From Aplysia californica (lineage: Eukaryota > Mollusca > Gastropoda > Aplysiida > Aplysiidae): a stretch of DNA of 64,000 bases. A program made the translations under genes and the position numbers. Below, one piece after another: positions 55,300 to 64,000 of the stretch. Positions within the stretch are counted from its first letter, which is position 1; every line of letters starts with the position of its first letter. The notes beneath the pieces were generated by a model, which saw nothing but the letters and a program-made list of their open reading frames with translations, was not told where the DNA came from and searched no databases. The stretch is taken from positions 378,434 to 442,433 of the forward strand of contig NW_004797637.1 in the NCBI RefSeq assembly GCF_000002075.1, given 5' to 3'.

Positions 55300-56030
55300 C
55301 TCTCAGATCAGGTGACTTTTTAGACCAATTGAAATTGGCATCTCTTGAAATGATTCTGCCAACGCACGTCTCTTGGTGTCTGCATTATTTCTTGAGCTGT
55401 GTAACCAGTTGCTCTGTCTTGTTGCCGGCACTTGTCCACTGTGTCATGTTGTGCTGTGATGACAAAGTACTGTAAGACATGTCGTGGTCTCTAACTGTAG
55501 TTGTGGCATCTTTTTTATCCTCAAAAAAGTATGACCCGATTATGCCTTCTTTTATCACACCACACCAAATGGTGACTGCCAATGGATGGAGTTATGGTTA
55601 ATGGATGATCCTCACATTCTAGGTTCACCAAAATCTGCTGTTATACTGTTATGTTTGTTAGCAAAACCATCAAGGTGAAAATTAACTTATCTCAAATAAC
55701 CAAATTGTTTAGGAATGTGTTGTCTTCTCTTACCATCCATTCAAAATAGACAGAATAATCCTGTTGTTGGTCATTAAGACACAGTTTGATCTCAGGGACC
55801 AGCTGCACCTTGTGGATACAGATGGAGGCCCTTCTGCAGTCTCTGCAATGATCTTCTGGAATGGGTATGCTGAAGAGAAAGATGTTGGATTGGTGTGAAT
55901 GTTTCCTCCAGTACGCTCTTTTCAACATGAGCCCTATTTTCAAGGGTTCGTACAGAATGTGGCCTCCCATTGTATGGCATATTTACCTCAGAATCCTGTT
56001 CCTAAGAGCGATGCATAGAACGGGAAATCG
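55300..56030 (-). pseudogene. Decayed Tc1/mariner-related transposase (DDE_3 type)
   Basis: Minus-strand pieces keep family order. GRPHSVRTLENRAHVEKSVL comes from the helix-turn-helix region, then a PEIKLCLNDQQQDYSVYFEW segment, then a DNTFLNNLVISDE segment at the first catalytic Asp. TIWCGVIKEGIIGSYFFED follows, then QQDRATGYTAQE at the second. This pattern fits the long invertebrate mariner-like transposases with WCG...GPYFFE and QQDGATCHTA motifs. Three or more frame changes. Termini not found. Confidence 0.75.
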
Positions 56031-56692
56031 TGAATTTGGAGGGTGAAATCATCTCATAATGGCACAAATAGGCGCTCTGTGTGAGGATTTTCAAGGGAAA
56101 GTTCAATAATATTTTTATGTGCTGTGCCTTACTAAACTTTGCCATGAAAAATCAGTTAAAACATTCAAAGAACATAAATTACGAAACTGTATTATATAGA
56201 GAAAAATGATTGACATTTTGTCTGGAAACTGGAAACAAATCTTCAGAGATTCTGCTGTCAACATTCGGATATATAAAAATATGAAACAATTTTCATGAAA
56301 AAAAACCCAATGTTTGAATTGGTATCTTTACTTCAACACCCTTAATAAAATAATATATTTGTGAACCACTTGTATGTTTGTGTGCTGGTGTTCGAGGTAA
56401 AAAGTTTTTCACACACATATTACTATATGAGTGTCCGAGTTTAAAAGGGTCAGGTTGTCAGACCTATAATCTCTGTGTTACTACTCTTACCCATTAATGA
56501 AAATTCTTCTTTTGACATGTAATTTTGCTCAATGATTTTGTCTTTATTCATGAAAAGAATATGATGTGATTGATGCTGGTAGCAAGTAACTTCCTGAGAA
56601 TGAAATGTTTTTTATCAATGTTTGTGACATAATCAGGTACTACAAATTCTTGCATTGGCTTTCATGTGAGCTTGCGTGCATGCGTGCGTGCG
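56031..56692. other. No gene recognised
   Basis: A+T-rich sequence with short frames only, ending in a GCGT-rich tetranucleotide run near 56675. Confidence 0.4.
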
Positions 56693-56785
56693 TAATAATA
56701 GTAATAATAATAATAGTAGGTTACTCACAGTAAATTTATATAGTGCACTTGCGCCAAAAAGGGGGCTCAATGCACTTTACAATAA
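56693..56785 (-). mobile_element. Family 1 SINE 3'-end fragment, target of the MULE
   Basis: (AAT)n, then TTTATATAGTGCACTTGCGC and CAATGCACTTTACAATAA, like the 3' part of the SINE at 4655. The MULE inserted at TTACAATAA. A little SINE-like sequence resumes at 59125. Confidence 0.7.
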
Positions 56786-59115
56786 AAGCAAGTGGCTATA
56801 GATTAGAAGCTATTCTCCAGCGTCACGCCGGTAATTCACAGTCAAACGGCTATTGATCGGCGTGACATCAATGCTCAGAAGCGCCTTCCTTATAATACTA
56901 TAGGCCTAAGACTAGTTAAATTAATAATGACTAAAGAGGAAAGTCAAAGTGGCAATACTGGCTGACATAAAAACAATGTAATACATTGTAAACGACATGC
57001 TGTAGGCTATGTAAGCAATTACAGTAAAACTGACCTTTTATTTTGACTGTTTCTTGTCCTCCCGTTTCCGTTCTTAGATATGTCCATATGGCTCTAAATT
57101 TGAAAGTTTACAATAATACCCTCGAATAGAACACACACAGATTCCGCATTCATATGTTTTCCTCTTTTTTTTTCTTTTTTTTTTTTTCCTTTTTTTGTTG
57201 CTTTTTGTGTGTGGTTTTTTTTTTTTATAGCATTTTGCATGTTTCACAAAACCAGAGCCTGGACTTTGGGGAGGATTTTAAGCCTAGGCACTTCTTGTGT
57301 CCCCAACAAAGGCATAAGTCTTACCCGATAAACCTTTCATTTGCCAAATCTGTTGAGCATACTTTACAGTACCATGGTACTGTGGCTCTTTCTCGGCATG
57401 TGCGTTGTAACATGCGCCTACCAGCTGGCTCGAAAAAATCCTTTGTTATGCCAGTGGCAGCCATATCATCAAGAGCTCAGCTAGGAATGAGCTCTTGATC
57501 GTCCTCAATATCAGAAGCCGTCAATTTGGCACTGGTTCTTTGGTTTTCTTGAGCACGCTCATTTAGATACCAGTTAAGCATCTTGTATTGTTTTGTCTTT
57601 AAATCTTTTCTGGCGAAAGGCAAAACTTGGATGCGTGTTCTCTTCCTGGGAAGTCCAGTAGCTGATGTGGCAGCTCCCTTTTATGCCAAACTCGATGTTT
57701 ACGTTTAGCGTCAACTTCAGGCCTTGCAGTGACGACGATGCATCGTCTGTGGTAGACGCAGAGTCAAGAGCAGGGTCTGCAATAGCGTCAGGAAGAGCAA
57801 TGGTAGGCTCAGGGTCAAGCGAAGGGTCTGCAATAGAGTTGGGAGGAGCAATGGTAGGCTCAGGGTCGATTGAAGGGTCTGCAATAGAGTTGGGAGGAGC
57901 AATGGTAGGCTCAGGGTCGATTGAAGGGTCTGCAATAGAGTTGGGAGGAGCAATGGTAGGCTCAGGGTCGATTGAAGGGTCTGCAATAGAGTTGGGAGGA
58001 GCAATGGTAGGCTCAGGGTCAAGCGAAGGGTCTGCAATAGAGTTGGGAGGAGCAATGGTAGGCTCAGGGTCAAGCGAAGGGTCTGCAATAGAGTTGGGAG
58101 GAGCAATGGTAGGCTCAGGGTCAAGCGAAGGGTCTGCAATAGAGTTGGGAGGAGCAATGGTAGGTTCAGGGATACAGACGATAGGTTTTCAGACTCAAAA
58201 CGCCTCAATTTCTCCAATTCAGAATTATGTTGGGTGCTACAAGTTGCTCCGGAGATGTTGTGGATGTCCTTTAGCAGAACAACCTTGTTTGTATCTTCTT
58301 CAACGTGGGCCTGTGTAAGTTTTTTGTTCGCATCTAGCTTGACCATCTCTCGTACTTTATTTGTTTGCTTTGTGTCTAGACGTCTTTGTGAGGGATAAGT
58401 GCCTGAATTCCTCTTGATTTGAGCCATGATGAGTCAGTCAGAAAATCTCCATCCAATGATCGTAATTTGATGGCGAATTCACAGCCGCTCCGAAATATAG
58501 ACTGATTTGGGCGTTCACCTGTAGTGGGATGATGCCTGTACTTGCCATTCTTCACACAGGCAAAGACAATACTTCCATAGATTAGATAAGTTCCTCTCTG
58601 AAGACTCAATTTTTCACCTCCTTCTTTAATGCAGTGATCTTTGTACTCTTTTTTTATACAAATTGACAAAGTTTTCACTTTATTATAGGCTCACTGCCCG
58701 CTCCAGATCTTCGAAGGAAGCAAACTTGCTACTCAAAGACAGAGCCATTTCAACAAAGGTCTGAAAAAACACTAGAGTCTACACTTCACAATGTTTTTAA
58801 GTGAAAGAAAAATTGAATGCGCTGTTTCAGCCGAGAAAAACAGAAAGTCAGTTCTGCAACATGCAGAGAACACAAGAATGAATTCAAGAAATCTGAACAC
58901 CAGAAGAACACCACAGAAATGTGTTCACCTCTAGTGACGCGAGCAAATGAACGACCCAAACAAATGAAAAAAGTTACGTTAGTAGACAATTATCATAGAT
59001 AAAATAAAATGAAAGGTAGACTTACTAGTCCTAGTTATTGTATCTCAAAATCTGTGCTGACAAATGATTCATTAGTAATAGACCGTTGGCGTGACGCCGG
59101 AGAATAGCCACTTGC
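56786..59115 (-). mobile_element. Decayed MULE (Mutator-like) with ZSWIM-like and PHD-like coding remnants
   Basis: Perfect 9-bp direct repeats TTACAATAA (56777-56785, 59116-59124) flank ends that share GCAAGTGGCTA and TTCTCC(A/G)GCGTCACGCC as inverted repeats. Minus-strand coding starts near 58678 with LIYGSIVFACVKNGKYRHHP and FRSGCEFAIKLRSLDGDFLT, the N-terminal DNA-binding type seen in ZSWIM-like MULE proteins. After a frame change comes GTYPSQRRLDTKQTNKVREM, then a 51-bp minisatellite, then basic KRTRIQVLPFARKDL. A PHD-like WYCKVC...CWGHKKC...WFCETC (57440-57250) closes it. The DDE core is absent. Several breaks. Confidence 0.8.
57779..58172. repeat. 51-bp minisatellite, about 7.7 units, inside the MULE coding region
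   Basis: Units of exactly 51 bp start at 57779, 57830, 57881, 57932, 57983, 58034, 58085 and 58136 (partial). Because 51 is a multiple of 3, both strands stay open across the array. The minus strand can read DPSLDPEPTIAPPNSIA in one frame or a Leu-rich repeat in another; the plus strand reads SAIELGGAMVGSGSSEG. Confidence 0.95.
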
Positions 59116-59124
59116 TTACAATAA

Positions 59125-60558
59125 TACCAACAGTGATGCTTTCAACCCCCGCTCTCTCTCTCTCCTTCTCTTTTTTTTCCCCCCCCCCCCCTTCTCTCTC
59201 ATAGTTTATATAGTAAGAAAACTATAACCTCTGCAAAAAAATGCAGGGTTGTTGTGTTTTTTTAACGGTGCCAGGCAACTTGAGTCTGATAACTTAGGTA
59301 AGTAATACCACATTAGAGGACCATAATATTTTAAGGAATACTGTCCATAAAACTTTTGTTCACTAATGGTTTAAGTAAAACTGTTTTATCAGGGAATGAT
59401 TATAAAGACTTTTTACTGGTATTGTAATTACTTTTCATTGGTCTTTGAGTGATAGTGGATGCGATATTATTAAAGCATTTGTCATGGCACGGTAGAATCA
59501 GGCGCTCGTCAATTTTTTGACATGTACGAGTTATTGATATATAGCTAATCAAAGTGTGTCAGTAAAATCCACACAGAAATGAGCGCACACGTTTTAGGTT
59601 ATTGTGCGCTGATATGGGCCATAATCTGAATAAGCGACAAAAAGACAACACATCATTTTGACTGTCTCATTGTCGCTCAGATTGGTGTCAGCATTTTATT
59701 CCTGTCTGCCATAAGCACCTGATCTCAAATGGCCTTTGTTCCTTTGGTCAATTGACGAATATAATATCCGCCTTTTCCATATAAAGCATGGGTAAGGACT
59801 AGATAGTTGTTGTTTTTTCAATGTATGTGTTGTTTCATTGTTATTTTTTCTGTAGGAGATATCCTCTGATGCCTGTATGTTTGTTTGTCTGAAGTAAATT
59901 CTTGTTCATATCATGTTCACTGATAAACAAGACAAAGTCAGAAAATAATGTTTAAAAAAAGTAAAATGAAAAGCTCACAACCTCAAAATGAGTATGATGA
60001 TACTCTATTTTTGTTTCTTTAAAATCAAACCTTTATTTGTATATTCTATAGAATGCCAATTTTTGTGTGAATCTTTTAATAAATATGCTAACAGTATGAC
60101 TTTTTAAAATTACCGTTCATGTGGCTGGTTCCCAGGGGTTCATTCAGCCAGAACTACTGGTAGTCAGTGAGTTATATTATATTAGTCTCCAGCATACGGA
60201 TGAGACATTTACCAGGGTATAAGCGGTTACAAAGAACTTTTCCTAGCTATTTCAGGTTTCTTTCCTTTATTCCCCCACCCCACCCCCGGCATTTCAATTT
60301 GTGTTGTGGACCTCTTCATTTCCTGTGCATGATCTTTACTGGTAAAATGCCCAATTCAGTGTCTGAAAATTATAAAGTTCCCTAATAAAGTTTGAGAGTA
60401 CTAAGTAAAATCTGGCCAAGATTCAACTTTGTATATCTAGAATGGTTTGTCATCTTGCTTCGGGAGGGGTACATATGTGGTCTTGACTTCATATTATGGG
60501 ACTGGAAGATGGAAAAAAGATTATCGATGGAGAGGAAAAAAATGTTTTTATGATAATA
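59125..60558. other. No gene recognised
   Basis: A+T-rich, with (CT)n and poly-C tracts near 59145-59190. No convincing frame or repeat family. Confidence 0.4.
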
Positions 60559-60882
60559 TGGCACCAATGGTTTAGTGTGTAGATTGTTGAGCTCGCAGCT
60601 GAAAGACCGTGGGTTAGTACTGGGAAAGGCTCTTTACATAAGTTTCTCTTCCTTCATCCAGATGGGAATGGGCACACAGCTATAGAGTTCAAAGGTTGTA
60701 TCACCTTTTTACTGTTTTTGCACTTATTGGCTGCATGGACTGTGTGCTTCCAGGGAAGCTGAGAATGATTCTCAGTGTTCAAAGTTCTGTCAAGTTGTTT
60801 TTGAAAGGAGGGGGGTGGAGTGGGGGAGGAAGGCATGTGCTAAATAAATGCTATTTTTTAAAATAATAATAATAATAATAAG
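60559..60882 (+). mobile_element. Family 1 SINE, plus orientation, decayed head
   Basis: tRNA-like head with TGGTTTAGTGTGTAGATTG and a mutated B box (GTGGGTTAGTACTGGG). The body has GGAAGCTGAGAATGATTCTC, and the 3' end is AAATGCTATTTTT then (AAT)n. It shares its (AAT)n tail with the next copy. Confidence 0.8.
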
Positions 60883-61223
60883 CATTTCTATAGTGCAAGT
60901 TCCTTCTCAACAGCAAGCTCTGTGCGCTTTACAATCTATGTTATTCCCCCAGCAGATCTGATAGCATTCTGAAACACAATCTCAACTTCCTGGGAAGCAT
61001 ACAGTGTAAGATGCCCTTTTGTAGGCGCTAAAACACTCACATTCTGACAATATCTTTTGCTGTCTATGGCCGGGTACCCATTCCCCGCCTAGGTGAAGTG
61101 AGGAAAATTCTTGTAAAGTGCCTTTCCTAAGGACACAATGTCGGGCCTGTGGCTCAAACCCCCAAACCCGCATCCTCACGATTACCTGTCTGATAATGTA
61201 GCAACTAGACTACCGACGCCACA
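60862..61223 (-). mobile_element. Family 1 SINE, minus orientation
   Basis: (AAT)n tail at the left, then GCATTTCTATAGTGCAAG, GGGAAGCATACAGTGTAAG and GTGCCTTTCCTAAGGACACA. The tRNA-like head is at the right end, ending near 61223. It is tail-to-tail with the previous copy. Confidence 0.82.
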
Positions 61224-63940
61224 TATTATTGTTATTAATGTGGTTGTTTTTTGTTCTTAAACTGTGCCTCGAACTTTCTTGTTGCTATGATAACTCTACC
61301 TGGGCTTGGTATAACTCATTTTAGTTCAATTGTATATTTTATGTTGTTGACACTGTTCTATATAGATATATATATATATTTACAATCATTCGAAGAAAGA
61401 TTCTTTATTAGGGCATTTCGTTCGCAATTGCGGCAAAGCTTTTTCTTTCATTTTTGTGATCATAGCTGTTGATGTGACAATGTGTTTTGTTCTAGACATA
61501 TTTTGATCATGGTTGTTTTGTTTACTAATCCTTTTGGAAGTCACCATAGTTGTTCGTCTGATTAGCTTTTCAATGATCAGTGCTGTGATTATTTTTTAAA
61601 TAGAGGCAAACACCTGTGGGATTTTTTTTTTAAATAAATAAACCACTCTTGGACTACATCAGATGAAAAGTTAAAGAGCAAAAAAATCATAATTGTTCCT
61701 GCTTTGGTTGTCGAATTTCCTGCCCAGTATCGAGAGGTAGTATTGTTATGCATTTTGTTTGTGATTTAATTAACCACACATGTCCTTATTTTGATGTGTG
61801 TTTGGACATTGCAGCTGATGCCTTCATCTTTTTAAAAACGAGATCTCATAAATACTGTCGAAATGTCTGAGACAGACACCTATTATCAGGAGAAAAGTTA
61901 TTGTCTTGGACAGTTGAATGCCTTGGACAGTGTCATTTTGATATGGGTTAAATAATGCAGGGGAGGAAGTGGGAAGTAGTCATTTGCTCATTGGCCAAAT
62001 TTGAGTCATGAGTTGTAGTTTGTCTATGCCTGAAGTAGATCAGTGATCAAGCTACCTTTTTATTGTTAGTATGTCTCAGATGTAGCTATTTTTGTACAAG
62101 GTAAGATGTTATCATTACCCTCTGATTGTGAATATCTACAAATGAATTTCCTTGTTGACATACAGCTTTTCGTTATTTGTGATTACTAACATAACATTCT
62201 AAAGACTACATTTTAACTGAACATTCCCAATTTGTAAAGTGACTTTGTTTATCAGTGTAATTTTGCACCTTGTTATTGTCTAATATTATATTCAGAGTAT
62301 TAGATATGAATCACTCATTCATGTTGTAAAAATGTTTCTGTCCTGTAAACGTAAAATTACACTGAAACTAGAATACAATGTCAGTTACAACTCACTGGCT
62401 ATTGTGGAATTCAGTCCATGTGCTAGTAATGCACAATATTATTTTATTTGATGCTATTATGCCAGACATAGCCAATGTAAATCTTGGATCAGGCTATGAA
62501 ATCAATATGCTGAAACAGACACTGTAACTGATTTTTTAAATTAAAAATAGAACAAGGCCATGCCTAAGTTGAAATTCTTGAACACTACGTTGTTTGTGTC
62601 TATATAGAGCTGACTTATGTGATTCTCATAACGTAGAAACACTGTTTGAAGATGAGAAAAGGGAGAAAAGGTTCACTGGTACAATAACAATTTCATACTC
62701 AAGTCTGAGGTTTTGGCAGCTTCTTTTCTCTTTCACAAATTGATTGACTTGGGTTAAGTCTAGTTTTCAGTTCTTTAATTGTTCTTACAGTGTTGCCTTT
62801 GCTGTTGTTCATTGTTTTACATTGTCATGTGAGAAAATGGTGGTTTGGAGAAGAAAAGGAGTGTGTGCTGCTTCCACGCAGCTACCTCAGTCAAAGACTG
62901 TACCTAGAGAGCAGTTGAAGTTGCCTTACTTATAAATGGCATATTGACGGAAGAACTGGTAGTTACACTACATTGTATGTCACAGCTTGGTTGTATAGTT
63001 GTATGTGCCAGATGTTTCTGCCCTCAAAATGATCCGACTACTCTTTCAACTTCAAGATAGTCCATGTTTTTGGACCCAAATCATGGACCACTATTTACAA
63101 TTGTGATAATGTTTTAACCCGTAAGTGCACAAACCATTTTGTTAAATCAGTTGTACATTCCCAATGAGATCTGATTTATTACATGGGGTGGCACTTTGAA
63201 GAGGATTGGAATGTTTTCAAATTTGCTTAATCTGTGGTTTTCAAAAGTGTCTTTTATTGTATGTGCAATGCGAATGCTTTGTGATCCATATTTGCTGTGT
63301 TTCAAGTAAACTACTGGCCTGTGCGTTTTTGTAGACAAAATGTGATGATTTTGCAGATATTGACCCCAAAAAGTTGTTTTTTCTATAACAATGTTGTTTG
63401 TCAGTTGGATAACAAGGATTATCTTTGTCCAGATGAAGGGCAAATCATTTTGAAAAGTTGTCTTCAAACTTTATGACTGAGCTTTTTTGACATGTTGGTT
63501 ACAAATTTGATCATCCTTATGGAAGTCTGAGGTCGTAGTGGAGTATGAAGTCGCAACATATTTTTCCTCTCTGCCTACAGACCACGTGCCTTATCGAACA
63601 GGCCTAGAGTGTGTCAGAAAGGGCATTCTACTTTTACAAAATAAGATGTCTTTTAGCATTGGTGATGTTTTCCATCTTTTTCAGTGCAGTCTACACTTTG
63701 AATTTTACTTTCCTGAGAGCGCAGTATTCAAGCTCTTTTAATTTTACTTAGAAATGCTTTTGTCTCATGCTTTTCCCTTCTATAGACCAGGGTTCAGTAT
63801 TGACAGGACTGCTTACAAATTTTCACTAACAGACAAAGTTCTATGAATGTATTTTTCTTTTACGTACTCATCTATATTCTCTCAGCCCAGATGCCATGTT
63901 GGTTGTACTGACTAGGCATACACTGAAAAAAAAAAATGTA
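61224..63940. other. No gene recognised
   Basis: 2.7 kb of A+T-rich sequence without recognisable repeats and with only short frames. The low repeat load would suit a 3' UTR or conserved flank, but nothing positive supports this. Confidence 0.35.
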
Positions 63941-63948
63941 CAATACAA

Positions 63949-64000
63949 GGCTGCCCATCATTACGAATTTCGAATTTGGTATACGTTACAATTTTTTTCC
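63949..64000. repeat. hAT-like end cut by the window edge
   Basis: CAAGGCTGCCCATCATTACG resembles CAGGGCTGCCCATCAATAC at 43334, and both are followed by AATTTGGT-like sequence. It is probably the left end of a related element that continues off the window. Confidence 0.45.

Noticed and set aside
57779-58172. Possible CRISPR array
   Set aside because: The units are contiguous with no unique spacers, in a eukaryotic genome.
57665-58318. 217-codon Gly/Ser-rich plus-strand frame
   Set aside because: It is kept open by the 51-bp minisatellite; neighbouring coding evidence is on the minus strand.

Overview
The window is animal nuclear DNA, A+T rich and full of repeats. The content points to a lophotrochozoan, most likely a gastropod mollusc: a nuclear receptor with two DNA-binding domains, a RAG1 N-terminal-like exon, tRNA-headed SINEs with (AAT)n tails, and dense MITEs. 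The species cannot be fixed from this sequence.

One host gene dominates. Eleven coding exons on the + strand (15733-47860) encode a nuclear receptor of about 1,152 residues. It has a long A/B region, two complete C4 zinc-finger DNA-binding domains in tandem (P-boxes CEACKK and CEGCKG), a roughly 500-residue Ser/Pro-rich hinge, and a full ligand-binding domain ending in an AF-2 helix. Both DNA-binding domains are split by introns at the same two positions, which suggests they arose by duplicating an exon pair. Exon 10 carries one base too many for a continuous frame. Introns 5, 8 and 9 have been swollen by transposons.

At the left edge (591-1, minus strand) is an open exon whose Cys/His spacing matches the N-terminal zinc-binding region of vertebrate RAG1 and the molluscan N-RAG proteins. 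It runs off the window.

The rest is mobile DNA, much of it nested. 3.6-5.9 kb holds a MITE split by a second MITE and by a SINE that contains a third MITE. 9.8-11.4 kb and 49.3-52.7 kb are two copies of one hAT-like element, each holding a different later insertion. The second copy interrupts a pogo-type transposase gene (49.3-54.5 kb). 37.7-41.5 kb is a chain of TTAA-flanked elements. 56.8-59.1 kb is a decayed MULE with a 9-bp target duplication, a ZSWIM-like N-terminus, a PHD-like finger and an internal 51-bp minisatellite. Decayed hAT, Tc1/mariner, mariner and LINE coding remnants are also present. I recognised no LTR retrotransposon, retroviral or Polinton-like element, and no convincing functional tRNA, rRNA or CRISPR.
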